A stretch of DNA of 53,151 nucleotides from Actinomycetota bacterium (GTDB lineage: Bacteria; Actinomycetota; UBA4738; HRBIN12): NCBI GenBank assembly GCA_005885325.1, contig VAYX01000015.1, positions 1-53,151 of the forward strand, in the 5' to 3' direction. Under the pieces are notes generated by a model. It was not told the origin of the DNA and made no database searches. It was given only the letters and a program-made list of their open reading frames with translations. Position numbers and translations under genes: made by a program. Shown piece after piece: positions 7,725 through 16,327 of the stretch (positions are counted from its first letter, which is position 1; each line of letters opens with the position of its first letter).

Positions 7725-9121
7725 GACCTGGCGGGCTGCTCCAGCAGGAACTTGCCGGCGCCCTCGGGCACCTCGATCGGGTACTCGCCGTCGAAGCAGG
7801 CCCGGCAGAAGTCGTCCTTGGGAGCACCGGTCGCCGCCACCATCCCGTCGAGCGACAGGTAGCCGAGCGAGTCGGCGCCCACGAACCGCCTGATCTCCTC
7901 CACGGACAGGTCGGAGGCCACGAGCTCGTGCCGGGTCGGCATGTCGATGCCGTAGAAGCACGGCCACTTGATCGGCGGGCACGTGATCCGGGTGTGGACC
8001 TCGGCCGCTCCGGCCTCTCGGAGCGCCTGCACGATCTGGCGGGTGGTCGTGCCGCGCACGATCGAGTCGTCGATCACCACGAGCCGCTTGCCTCGGATCG
8101 CGTCGGGGATCGGATTCAGCTTCAGCTTCACGCCGCGTTCGCGGAGCGATTGGGACGGTTGGATGAAGGTCCGGCCGACGTATCGGTTCTTCATCAGGCC
8201 CTCGCCGTACGGGATGCCCGACACCTCCGCGTACCCCTGGGCCGCAGAATGGCCGGTGTCAGGCACCGGGATCACCATGTCGGCTTGGGTAGGCGCCTCC
8301 ACGGCGAGTCGACGGCCGAGCTTGCGCCGAACCTCGTGCACGGTGGTTCCCTGGATCCGCGAGTCGGCCCGGGCGAGATACACGAACTCGAAGATGCACA
8401 GGGCCTTCCGCGGGCTCTCCGCGAAGCTCGCCGAGCGGGGTCCCCGGTCGTCGATCCTGATCAGCTCGCCCGGCTCGACGTCGCGGATGAACGTGGCCCC
8501 GACGATGTCGAGCGCGCATGTCTCCGATGCGACGCAATAGCCGTTCGGGAGCTTCCCGATCGACAGTGGTCGCAGGCCGTAGGGGTCGCGGGCGGCATAG
8601 AGGCTGCGTTCGTCCATCATCACGAAGCAGAACGCGCCGCGGAGATCCGGCAGCACCGCCAAAGAGGCGTCCCACAGGCCGGCCTCCAGGCGGCGGGCCA
8701 GGATGCCGGCCACGAGGTCCGAGTCCGTAGTCGCCGCGGCAGGCCGCCCCGATCGTTCGGCGAGCTCCGCCGTGTTGACCAGGTTGCCATTGTGACCGAG
8801 GGCCAGCGATCGCTCGCCATCCGTCTTGAACGCGGGCTGCGCGTTCTCCCACGTGGTCGAGCCGGTCGTGGAATAGCGCGTGTGACCGATCCCCAGATCA
8901 CCCTGGAGGGTTCGCAGGGTGGCCTCGTTGAACACCTGCGAGACCAGGCCGAGCTCCTTGAAGACCAGAAGGTGTTGGCCGTCCGAAACGGCCATGCCGG
9001 CCGATTCCTGCCCTCGGTGCTGCTGGGCGAACAGACCGAAGTAGGTGAGCCTGGAAACGTCCTCGCCCGGCGCCCAGACGCCGAAGAGGCCGCATTCCTC
9101 TTTCGGGCTCTCCGCTCCCAC
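7721..9121 (-). CDS. purF: Amidophosphoribosyltransferase
   Basis: PurF makes phosphoribosylamine from PRPP and glutamine, the first committed step of purine synthesis and the usual feedback-controlled point. The 466-residue protein starts at GTG with a 9-residue propeptide before Cys10 in EECGLFGVW, the N-terminal nucleophile exposed by cleavage. The glutaminase domain shows GIGHTRYSTTGS and ALGHNGNLVN; the PRTase domain shows LVVIDDSIVRGTTTRQIV. Cysteines at KALCIFEFVY, RITCPPIKWPC and DDFCRACFDG fit the Bacillus-type enzyme that carries a [4Fe-4S] cluster sensitive to oxygen. It lies 26 bases after purL and overlaps purM by 4 bases. Confidence 0.97.
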   Translation of the reverse strand: MGAESPKEECGLFGVWAPGEDVSRLTYFGLFAQQHRGQESAGMAVSDGQHLLVFKELGLVSQVFNEATLRTLQGDLGIGHTRYSTTGSTTWENAQPAFKTDGERSLALGHNGNLVNTAELAERSGRPAAATTDSDLVAGILARRLEAGLWDASLAVLPDLRGAFCFVMMDERSLYAARDPYGLRPLSIGKLPNGYCVASETCALDIVGATFIRDVEPGELIRIDDRGPRSASFAESPRKALCIFEFVYLARADSRIQGTTVHEVRRKLGRRLAVEAPTQADMVIPVPDTGHSAAQGYAEVSGIPYGEGLMKNRYVGRTFIQPSQSLRERGVKLKLNPIPDAIRGKRLVVIDDSIVRGTTTRQIVQALREAGAAEVHTRITCPPIKWPCFYGIDMPTRHELVASDLSVEEIRRFVGADSLGYLSLDGMVAATGAPKDDFCRACFDGEYPIEVPEGAGKFLLEQPARS

Positions 9122-9147
9122 CTGTGCAGCGATGCTAACAGGGCCCG

Positions 9148-11349
9148 TCAGCCTGCGAGCAGCTTTGGGATGGCACTCTCGTGGGCGGACCGAGCTTCCT
9201 CGACCGTGATCTCCAGGAGCGAATCGACGACCATCCCCGGTCCGCCGGTCTCGCCCAGGCGCGAGAGCGGTAGGTGGTGCGCCGACGCCAGCGATTCCAG
9301 CGCCTCACCGTTCTCCGGGGCAACCGAAACGACGGCGCGCGAGGCCGATTCGGAGAAGAGCGCCACGTACCAGGGCTCGTCCCCCGGAAGCGACACGGCG
9401 AACCCCGTGTCGCCGGCCAGGGCCGACTCGGCGAGGGCGACGGCCAGGCCTCCCTCGGAGCAGTCGTGGGCCGAGGCCAGGAGGTCGCCGCGGGCCCCTT
9501 CCACCAGCATCCGATGGAGCGATGCCTCGCGGGCCAGGTCGAGCGCCGGCGGGTGCCCGGAGACGGTCCCCAGCACGACCTCGGCGAACTCCGAGCCGCC
9601 GAGCTCGGGAAAGGTCTCGCCCACCAGGTAGACGAGGAACCCCGGACCGGGGAAGCCCGGCCGCACGAGGAGCCGGTAGTCCTCGATGAGCCCGAGCATC
9701 CCGATGATCGGCGTGGGCCAGATCGCGGACCCGCCCGACTCGTTGTAGAAGCTCACGTTCCCCCCGGTCACGGGGGTTCCGAAGCTCCGGCAGGCATCCG
9801 CCATCCCCCGGATCGACTCGGCGAACTGCCACATCACCTCGGGCCGCTCGGGGTTGCCGAAGTTCAGGCAATTCGTGATGGCCAGGGGCGTTGCCCCCAT
9901 CACCGCCACGTTGCGTGAGGCTTCGGCCACCGCGTGCGCTGCACCGAGGTAGGGATCGAGGTGCCCGAACCGGCCGCTGCCGTCGCAGGAGAGCGCCAGG
10001 GCCCTCAACGTCCCCTCGACGCGGATCACCGCGGCATCGCTGCCCGGACGAGCCACCGTGGCGCCCTGCACCAGCTGGTCGTATTGCTCGAACGCCCACT
10101 GCTTCGACGCCACGTTCGGCGAGGACAGGACGGCGAGGAACGCCTCCCGTGGGTCGCTGTCCACGATGGCGAACGTGGGGTCGTCCTCCAGGATCTCGTG
10201 CCGCCCTCGCGGCGGCTCCATCGGCCGCTCGTAGGCCGGTCCATCGTCCGCCAGAGAGCGGGCCGGCACGTCGGCGACCACCGCGCCCCCCATGCGGACG
10301 ATGAGGCGGCCGCCGTCGACGAGCCACCCCACGACCGCGGACGACAGTCCCCACTTTGAGCAGACGCCGTGGACTTCATCCAGCCGGGCGGGGTCCACCA
10401 CGGCGAGCATCCGCTCCTGCGACTCGCTCGTCAGGATCTCGAACGCCTCCAGGCCCGCCTCGCGGAGCGGCACCGCGTCGAGATCCAACTCCGCCCCCAT
10501 CCCAGCCCTGGCCGCCGATTCACTCGCCGCGCAGGTCAGCCCGGCCCCACCCAGATCCTGCAGGCCGAGGAGCAGTCCACCCTCGACGAGCTCGAGGCAG
10601 GTCTCGATGAGCAGCTTCCCGGCGAAGGGATCGCCGATCTGCACACTCGGCCGGGAGACCGCCGCGTCCTCCTCGATCGTCCGCGACGCGAGCACGGACA
10701 CCCCCCCGATCCCGTCGCGGCCCGTGGCTGCGCCGATCAGCAGCAACATCGATCCCTCGGGGACGTCGGGCGCCGCCGTCACCAGCCGGTCCGCCGGCGC
10801 CACCCCCACGCACATCACGTTGACCGTCGGGTTCGCCGAGTGGGGCTCGGCGAACTGGATCTCGCCCCCCACGGTCGGCACGCCGATGCAGTTGCCGTAG
10901 CCGCCGATCCCGGCCACCACGCCGGCGAACAGGAGCCGGTTGCGCTCCTCGGTGAGCGGCCCGAACCGAAGGGGGTCGAGGAGGGCCATAGGCCGGGCCC
11001 CCATCGACACGATGTCGCGGACGATGCCGCCCACGCCCGTCGCCGCCCCCTGGTAGGGCTCGACGGCGGAGGGGTGCGAGTGAGACTCCATCTTGAACAC
11101 GGCGGCCAGCCCGTTCCCGATGTCGACGGCGCCGGCATCCTGCCCCGGGCCCACCAGCACCTGCGGCCCCTCGGTGGGCAGGGTCCGAAGGTGGACCTTG
11201 CTCGACTTGTACGAACAGTGCTCCGACCACATGGCCGCATACATCGCCAGCTCGATGCGGTTGGGGTCGCGGCCGAGCGTGGCCCGGATCCCGTCGAGCT
11301 CCTCGTCGGTCAGGCCCAGGGACTGGTGGAGCGGCTGGTCGACCTTCAC
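9148..11349 (-). CDS. purL: Phosphoribosylformylglycinamidine synthase, large subunit
   Basis: This is the ATP-dependent synthetase subunit that turns FGAR into FGAM with ammonia from PurQ, in a complex that needs PurS. It has 733 residues, the short form found where PurS and PurQ are separate. Markers are LAMYAAMWSEHCSYKSSK, SHPSAVEPYQGAATGVGGIVRDI, GVPTVGGEIQF, LGGAGLTCAASE, TNCLNFGNPERPEV and GTPVTGGNVSFYNES. The start is placed at the GTG 11349, one base after the purQ stop. The open frame continues upstream for 28 codons but only inside purQ and without family likeness. Confidence 0.96.
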   Translation of the reverse strand: MKVDQPLHQSLGLTDEELDGIRATLGRDPNRIELAMYAAMWSEHCSYKSSKVHLRTLPTEGPQVLVGPGQDAGAVDIGNGLAAVFKMESHSHPSAVEPYQGAATGVGGIVRDIVSMGARPMALLDPLRFGPLTEERNRLLFAGVVAGIGGYGNCIGVPTVGGEIQFAEPHSANPTVNVMCVGVAPADRLVTAAPDVPEGSMLLLIGAATGRDGIGGVSVLASRTIEEDAAVSRPSVQIGDPFAGKLLIETCLELVEGGLLLGLQDLGGAGLTCAASESAARAGMGAELDLDAVPLREAGLEAFEILTSESQERMLAVVDPARLDEVHGVCSKWGLSSAVVGWLVDGGRLIVRMGGAVVADVPARSLADDGPAYERPMEPPRGRHEILEDDPTFAIVDSDPREAFLAVLSSPNVASKQWAFEQYDQLVQGATVARPGSDAAVIRVEGTLRALALSCDGSGRFGHLDPYLGAAHAVAEASRNVAVMGATPLAITNCLNFGNPERPEVMWQFAESIRGMADACRSFGTPVTGGNVSFYNESGGSAIWPTPIIGMLGLIEDYRLLVRPGFPGPGFLVYLVGETFPELGGSEFAEVVLGTVSGHPPALDLAREASLHRMLVEGARGDLLASAHDCSEGGLAVALAESALAGDTGFAVSLPGDEPWYVALFSESASRAVVSVAPENGEALESLASAHHLPLSRLGETGGPGMVVDSLLEITVEEARSAHESAIPKLLAG

Positions 11350-11350
11350 C

Positions 11351-12061
11351 TCACACCCTGGCGAGCGCGTACGTGAGGAGCGAGGCGAAGAGGGGCTGCC
11401 CCCCCGTTGGTCCGACGTCGGGATCCACGGCATGCTCGGGGTGCGGCATGAGTCCGACCACGTTTCCCTGCGGGCTCCTGATCCCCGCGATCCAGCCGGC
11501 GCTCCCGTTCACGTTGTGCTCGTCATCGAGCTCGCCACCCGGACCGCAGTATCGGAACGTGACCAGCGCCTCGGCCTCGATCCGCGCCAGCTCGTCGGGG
11601 CGAGCCACGAACTGGCCCTCGCCGTGCTTCACCGGGATCCGCAGCACCTCGCCTGGGACCAGGCCCTCGGTGAGCGTCGAGAGCGAGGTCTCCACCCGCA
11701 CGTCCACGAACCGGCACACGAACCGGAGCTGACGATTGCGGATGAGGGCTCCGGACAACAGGCCGGCCTCGCACAGGATCTGGAACCCGTTGCAGATGCC
11801 GACCACCGGCCCGCCCCGGCCGGCGAAGGCCCGGACCTCCTCCATGATCGGGGCGAACCGGGCGAGCGCGCCCGTCCGCAGGTAGTCACCGTAGGAGAAC
11901 CCTCCGGGGAGGATGACCGCATCCACTCCGCGAAGGTCGCGATCGCCGTGCCACAGCGGGACGCCATCGCCACCCATGAGCGCAACGGCGCGAAGCGCGT
12001 CCCGATCGTCGAGGGACCCGGGGAACGTCACCACGCCGACGCGGGGCGTGCCGGCGCTCAC
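11351..12061 (-). CDS. purQ: Phosphoribosylformylglycinamidine synthase, glutaminase subunit
   Basis: PurQ is the class I glutamine amidotransferase that feeds ammonia to PurL. The 236-residue sequence begins VSAGTPRVGVVTFPGSLDDR, with the oxyanion region LPGGFSYGDYLRTGALA. The nucleophile Cys90 is in VVGICNGFQIL, and the His/Glu pair of the triad is in GLMPHPEHAVDP near residue 206. The GTG at 12061 overlaps the purS stop as GTGA, which decides the start. The long open frame upstream covers purS in another frame and is not coding for PurQ. Confidence 0.96.
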   Translation of the reverse strand: MSAGTPRVGVVTFPGSLDDRDALRAVALMGGDGVPLWHGDRDLRGVDAVILPGGFSYGDYLRTGALARFAPIMEEVRAFAGRGGPVVGICNGFQILCEAGLLSGALIRNRQLRFVCRFVDVRVETSLSTLTEGLVPGEVLRIPVKHGEGQFVARPDELARIEAEALVTFRYCGPGGELDDEHNVNGSAGWIAGIRSPQGNVVGLMPHPEHAVDPDVGPTGGQPLFASLLTYALARV

Positions 12062-12339
12062 GAGACGTCCTCGAACCGGGGATCTGGAAGAGGGGCCGTC
12101 GACACGATGCGATAGCTCTCGATCACGGGGTTCGACAGCAGCCGCTGCGCCATCTCGTCCACTTGCGAGACGGCTGCCGCTTCCGTCTCCGCGTCCACCA
12201 CGAGCTCCACGTGCTTTCCCACCCGCACGTTCGAGGCGTTCGCCCAGCCCATCGCGGGAAGCGATCCTTCGATGGCCTTGCCCTGGGGATCGAGGAGCCC
12301 CGGCTTCAACGACACGATGACCTGGAACTGGTACTTCAT
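12058..12339 (-). CDS. purS: Phosphoribosylformylglycinamidine synthase subunit PurS
   Basis: PurS is the small structural subunit that bridges PurL and PurQ and helps channel ammonia. The sequence is 93 residues: MKYQFQVIVSLKPGLLDPQG, KAIEGSLPAMGWANASNVRV, GKHVELVVDAETEAAAVSQV, then DEMAQRLLSNPVIESYRI. All are typical of the family. The ATG at 12339 overlaps the purC stop (ATGA) and the GTGA junction with purQ follows, so purC-purS-purQ should be translationally coupled. The C-terminal tail PLPDPRFEDVS is slightly longer than in many PurS proteins. Confidence 0.95.
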   Translation of the reverse strand: MKYQFQVIVSLKPGLLDPQGKAIEGSLPAMGWANASNVRVGKHVELVVDAETEAAAVSQVDEMAQRLLSNPVIESYRIVSTAPLPDPRFEDVS

Positions 12340-13238
12340 CCCCGGTCCGGCACTCCCATGCGCTGACGGTACCAGTCGAACCGCTCGCCGGTGATCCGTT
12401 CGTAGGCCTCCCGGTAGGTGTGTTCGGTCCGCTCGACCACGCCGGCCGGGAGCTCCGGCGGCGGTGGCTCGTGGTCCCACCCGCTCGCATCGAGCCAGTC
12501 CCGGACGTACTGCTTGTCGAACGATGGTTGGGGCGTGCCGGGCGCGTAGCCATCGGCCGGCCAGAAGCGAGACGAGTCCGGCGTGAGCACCTCGTCCACC
12601 AGGATCAACTCGCCATCGACGAAGCCGAACTCGAACTTCGTGTCGGCCACGATGATGCCGCGTTGTCGGGCGATGTCCGCCCCTCGCTCGTAAAGCCGGA
12701 CCGTCACCTCGCGGAGGCGTTCGGCCAGCCCCTCCCCGACCAGGTCCACGGTCTCCTCGAACGTGAGCGGCAGGTCGTGGCCCTCGGCAGCCTTCGTCGT
12801 CGGCGTGAAGATGGGCTCGGGCAGCCGATGGGCCTCGCCCAGGCCCGGTGGAAGGGGCACCCCGCACACATGGCCTTCGGCCAGGTATTGCTTGAGTCCC
12901 GACCCCGTCAGGTAGCCCCGGGCCACGCATTCGACCGGGACCACCTCCGCCCTGCGGACGAGCATGGACCGGCCGGCAAGAGACGCATCGCTTCGGAACG
13001 GCTCCGGGAAGTCCGACCGATCCGGGCTCAGGAGATGGTTGCCGATAACGTCGGCCGTCCTGTCGAACCAGAACAGTGAGAGCCCGCAGAGTATCCGGCC
13101 CTTGTCGGGGATGGGGTTTCGAAGGACGACGTCGAATGCCGAGATCCGGTCCGTGGCCACGAGCAACAGGCGGTCGTCGCCGACATCGTAGATGTCGCGG
13201 ACCTTGCCCCTGGTCAGGAGCTTCACCGCTTCGGTCAC
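12336..13238 (-). CDS. purC: Phosphoribosylaminoimidazole-succinocarboxamide synthase (SAICAR synthetase)
   Basis: PurC condenses CAIR with aspartate using ATP. The 300-residue protein opens VTEAVKLLTRGKVRDIYDVG, with DRISAFDVVLRNPIPDKG, VECVARGYLTGSG, PIFTPTTKAAEGHD, IIVADTKFEFGFVDGELILV and DEVLTPDSSRFWPADGY. The length near 300 with these last motifs fits the longer class of PurC found in Actinobacteria. The GTG at 13238 overlaps the purB stop by 4 bases. Its substrate CAIR must come from the adjacent PurE homologue or another source; see the PurE entry. Confidence 0.96.
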   Translation of the reverse strand: MTEAVKLLTRGKVRDIYDVGDDRLLLVATDRISAFDVVLRNPIPDKGRILCGLSLFWFDRTADVIGNHLLSPDRSDFPEPFRSDASLAGRSMLVRRAEVVPVECVARGYLTGSGLKQYLAEGHVCGVPLPPGLGEAHRLPEPIFTPTTKAAEGHDLPLTFEETVDLVGEGLAERLREVTVRLYERGADIARQRGIIVADTKFEFGFVDGELILVDEVLTPDSSRFWPADGYAPGTPQPSFDKQYVRDWLDASGWDHEPPPPELPAGVVERTEHTYREAYERITGERFDWYRQRMGVPDRG

Positions 13239-14548
13239 GGCTCCCCGCCCACGGTCAGCTTGGCCAGCCGGTCGAACACCACGTCGAGGTTCCGCACGTA
13301 CCGGCCCGGGTCGAACAGCTCCGCGAGATTCGCGGCGCTCAGCAGCCGCGCCGCGTTCGGGTCCGCCTCGAGCTCGCCCCTGAAGTCCTTCCCCTCGTCC
13401 CACGCCGCGGCCGCCGCGGCTTGCACGATCCGGTAGGCCTCATCGCGAGGCATCCCCCGTTCCACCAAGGCGAGCAGCACTGCCTGCGAGTACACCAGGC
13501 CGCCACCCGCATCGAGGTTCTCCAGCATCCGCTCCGGGAAGACCTCGAGCCCGTCGAGCACCTCCGTGAGCTCGGCCAACATGAAGTGCACCGCGGTGGT
13601 CGAGTCGGGGAAGATCACCCGTTCGGCAGACGAGTGCGAGATGTCGCGCTCGTGCCACAGCACGACGTTCTCCAGGGCGGGTTGGAGGTTGGCCCGCACC
13701 ACGCGGGCCAACCCGGTGATCCGCTCGCAGCGGACGGGGTTCCGCTTGTGGGGCATCGCCGACGAGCCCTTCTGCCCCTCGGCGAAAGGCTCCTGCACCT
13801 CCCGGACCTCGGTCCTGGCCAGATTGCGGATCTCGGTGGCGATCACGTCGAGCGACGAGGCGAGGATGGCGAGCGCCGCCATGTACTCGGCATGCCGATC
13901 GCGCGAGACGACCTGGCTGCTCGCCTCGGCAGGCCGAAGCCCGAGCTCGCCGAAGACGTGCTCCTCCACCCGCGGGTCGAGCTGGGCGTAGGTCCCGACT
14001 GCCCCCGAGACCTTCCCCACCGACACGGCCTCGCGGGCCCGCCGCAGCCGCTCCCGGTCCCGATCGAACTCGAAGGCCCACAGGGCAAGCTTGTGGCCGA
14101 AGCTGGTCGGCTCGGCGTGCACGCCGTGGGTCCGGCCCGCCATCAGCGTGTCCCGGTGCTCCAGGGCCATCCGCTTCACCGTGCCGAGCAGCCGCTCGGT
14201 TCGAGTGAGCAGGAGGTCGGCCGCCTCGCGGAGCTGCAGGGCGAAGCCGGTGTCGAGCACGTCGGAGGACGTCAGGCCGAAATGGATCCACCGCCCGGCC
14301 GGTCCCACCGACTCCGCCACGCACTGGACGAACGCCGCGACATCGTGCCTCGTGACCTCCTCCAACTCGCGGACGCGATCGACGGTGAACGATGCACGTT
14401 CGCGGACGGTCCGGGCATCCTCCGCAGGGATGGTGCCCACGCGGGCCCATGCCTCGACGGCCAGGACCTCGATCTCCAGCCAATGGCGGAGCCGAGCCTC
14501 ATCCGACCAGACGGCCGCCATCTCCGGCGCGGTGTAGCGAGGGATCAT
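13235..14548 (-). CDS. purB: Adenylosuccinate lyase
   Basis: PurB releases fumarate twice, from SAICAR and from adenylosuccinate. The 437-residue sequence starts MIPRYTAPEMAAVWSDEARL and carries the superfamily signature GSSAMPHKRNPVRCERI. It also has the substrate-binding segments TRHDVAAFVQCV, HFGLTSSDVLDTG and MAGRTHGVHAEPTSFG with the general acid-base His. The ATG at 14548 lies 34 bases after the purE-like stop, the widest gap inside the pur block apart from the one at purF. Confidence 0.96.
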   Translation of the reverse strand: MIPRYTAPEMAAVWSDEARLRHWLEIEVLAVEAWARVGTIPAEDARTVRERASFTVDRVRELEEVTRHDVAAFVQCVAESVGPAGRWIHFGLTSSDVLDTGFALQLREAADLLLTRTERLLGTVKRMALEHRDTLMAGRTHGVHAEPTSFGHKLALWAFEFDRDRERLRRAREAVSVGKVSGAVGTYAQLDPRVEEHVFGELGLRPAEASSQVVSRDRHAEYMAALAILASSLDVIATEIRNLARTEVREVQEPFAEGQKGSSAMPHKRNPVRCERITGLARVVRANLQPALENVVLWHERDISHSSAERVIFPDSTTAVHFMLAELTEVLDGLEVFPERMLENLDAGGGLVYSQAVLLALVERGMPRDEAYRIVQAAAAAAWDEGKDFRGELEADPNAARLLSAANLAELFDPGRYVRNLDVVFDRLAKLTVGGEP

Positions 14549-14582
14549 GGCCGCCCACCCCGCGGAAGGCAGGGGCCGACCC

Positions 14583-15056
14583 TCACAGCCTGAGACCCTC
14601 CGCCAGGTCGTCCTTGAACTTCCACAGCCGGGCCTGGATCTCGGGGTCGGCGACCCCCACGATCTCCGCCGCCAGCACCGCCGCGTTCACGGCGGCATCC
14701 ACCCCCACGGTGGCGACCGGGACGCCGGCCGGCATCTGGGCCGTCACGATCAGGGCCTGCTCGCCCCCCATCTGATCGCTGGCGATGGGGACGCCGATCA
14801 CCGGGAGGACCGTCCGCGCAGCCGCTGCGGCCGCCAGGTGCCCCGTGATCCCCGTGGTGCAGACCAGGACCTTCAGCCCCCGATCGAAGGCGGTCCGCGC
14901 GTATTCGTCCACGAGATCGGGGTTGCGAGAGGACGACATCACCTGGATCTCGTGGGGGAGCTCGAGCTTCTCCAGGATCGCCGTGGCCTGCTGCATGACG
15001 GAGAGCTCGGCAGGGGATGCGGCCAGGACGCCGACCACCGGGGTGTCCCCTCTCAT
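14583..15056 (-). CDS. purE: PurE-like protein (N5-CAIR mutase / AIR carboxylase homologue) lacking the catalytic His
   Basis: The 157-residue protein aligns along its length with PurE, which makes CAIR: VVGVLAASPAELSVMQQATA, LPHEIQVMSSSRNPDLVDEY, PVIGVPIASDQMGG and QMPAGVPVATVGVDAAVNAA. The three most conserved loops are altered. GSxSD reads AASPAE: the first Ser is kept (Ser14), the second is Ala16, and the Asp is Glu17. SAHRTPD reads SSSRNPD, so the catalytic His (His45 of E. coli) is Ser43. GAGGAAHL reads TTGITGHL. The ATG at 15056 overlaps the purD stop as ATGA, so it is an integral operon gene. It may be a divergent functional PurE with a shifted proton donor, or a protein with another role; the symbol is given by homology only. 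Confidence 0.8.
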   Translation of the reverse strand: MRGDTPVVGVLAASPAELSVMQQATAILEKLELPHEIQVMSSSRNPDLVDEYARTAFDRGLKVLVCTTGITGHLAAAAAARTVLPVIGVPIASDQMGGEQALIVTAQMPAGVPVATVGVDAAVNAAVLAAEIVGVADPEIQARLWKFKDDLAEGLRL

Positions 15057-16327
15057 CCAGCCTCCGTCACATCTGCCGCGATATCCCTGCGGAAGTGCAT
15101 CCCCGGGAAGGAGATGCGCGAACACGCCTGGTACGCACGATCCCTGGCCTCCTCCGCCGTGGCGCCGAGGGCGCTCACCGCGAGGACCCGTCCTCCCGCG
15201 GTGACCACTCTACCCCGTCGTTCCGCCGTGCCGGCGTGGAAGATGACGACGTCGTCGATCGCGCCGGCCTCGTCGAGGCCATCGATCACGAAGCCGGTCT
15301 CGTACGGCCCCGGGTACCCGCCGGAGGCGAGGACGACGGTGACGCAGACGTCCGAGGCCCACAGCGCCTTGTAGTTGCCGATGTTGCCCTCGACCGAGGC
15401 CAGCAGCATCTCGCCGAGGTCCGAACGAAGGCGGGGCACGATGGCCTGGGTCTCGGGATCGCCGAACCGGCAGTTGAACTCGAGGACCTTGGGACCGTCC
15501 TCGGTGACCATGAGCCCGGCGTAGAGCAGGCCCGCGTACCGGACCCCTTCGGACTCCATGGCCCGCACCGTGCGCACCAGCACCTCGTCCCAGATACGAC
15601 GCTCCATGCCCTCGTCGACCCAGGGGACCGGGGAGTAGGCCCCCATGCCTCCGGTATTGGGCCCCATGTCGCCGTCGCCGGCCCGCTTGAAGTCCTGGGC
15701 CAGGACGAGCGGGACCACCTCGCGGCCGTCGGTCAGCCCGAAGGCCGAGACTTCCCTGCCGGTGAGGTGCTCCTCGACCAAGACGACCGCTCCCGCCTCG
15801 CCGAACGCCCGGTCGATGAGGCACACGCGCAGGGCGGCGATGGCGTCGCTCCGGTCGTCGGCGATGACCACGCCCTTGCCGGCGGCGAGCCCATCGGCCT
15901 TGATCACATACGGCGGCTCCAGCTCGTTCAGGTACGCGATGGCCGTGTCCAGGTCGGTGAACGACCGGGAGCGCCCGGCCGGGACCCCGTACTTGTGGCA
16001 CAGCTCCTTGGCCCACGCCTTCGACCCCTCGATCCTGGCCGCGTCCCTGGTCGGACCGAACGCCCGGTGCCCCTCGGCATCCAGCTCGTCCACCAGGCCC
16101 TTCACCAGCGGCGTCTCCGGGCCCACCACGGTGAGGTCGATCGACTCCCGCCGGACCAGGTCGACGATGCCGCGCGTGTCGTCCGGATCCACCGGAACGC
16201 AGGTGGCGTCGACGGCGATCCCGGGATTGCCCGGCGCGGCGAACAGCCGGTCGACCGTCGGGTTCTGGGCCAGCCGCCACACGAGCGCGTGCTCCCGCCC
16301 TCCCCCGCCGATGACGAGGATCCTCAT
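15053..16327 (-). CDS. purD: Phosphoribosylamine-glycine ligase (GAR synthetase)
   Basis: PurD joins glycine to phosphoribosylamine with ATP. The 424-residue ATP-grasp protein starts MRILVIGGGGREHALVWRLA, continues with FAAPGNPGIA and VVGPETPLVKGLVDEL, and has the ATP-binding PPYVIKADGLAAGKGVVIAD. Further markers are VSAFGLTDG, MGPNTGGMGAYSPVPW, LYAGLMVTEDGPKVLEFNCR and FGDPETQAIVPRL. The length matches the family. ATGA overlaps join it to purA upstream and to the purE-like gene downstream. Confidence 0.97.
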   Translation of the reverse strand: MRILVIGGGGREHALVWRLAQNPTVDRLFAAPGNPGIAVDATCVPVDPDDTRGIVDLVRRESIDLTVVGPETPLVKGLVDELDAEGHRAFGPTRDAARIEGSKAWAKELCHKYGVPAGRSRSFTDLDTAIAYLNELEPPYVIKADGLAAGKGVVIADDRSDAIAALRVCLIDRAFGEAGAVVLVEEHLTGREVSAFGLTDGREVVPLVLAQDFKRAGDGDMGPNTGGMGAYSPVPWVDEGMERRIWDEVLVRTVRAMESEGVRYAGLLYAGLMVTEDGPKVLEFNCRFGDPETQAIVPRLRSDLGEMLLASVEGNIGNYKALWASDVCVTVVLASGGYPGPYETGFVIDGLDEAGAIDDVVIFHAGTAERRGRVVTAGGRVLAVSALGATAEEARDRAYQACSRISFPGMHFRRDIAADVTEAG

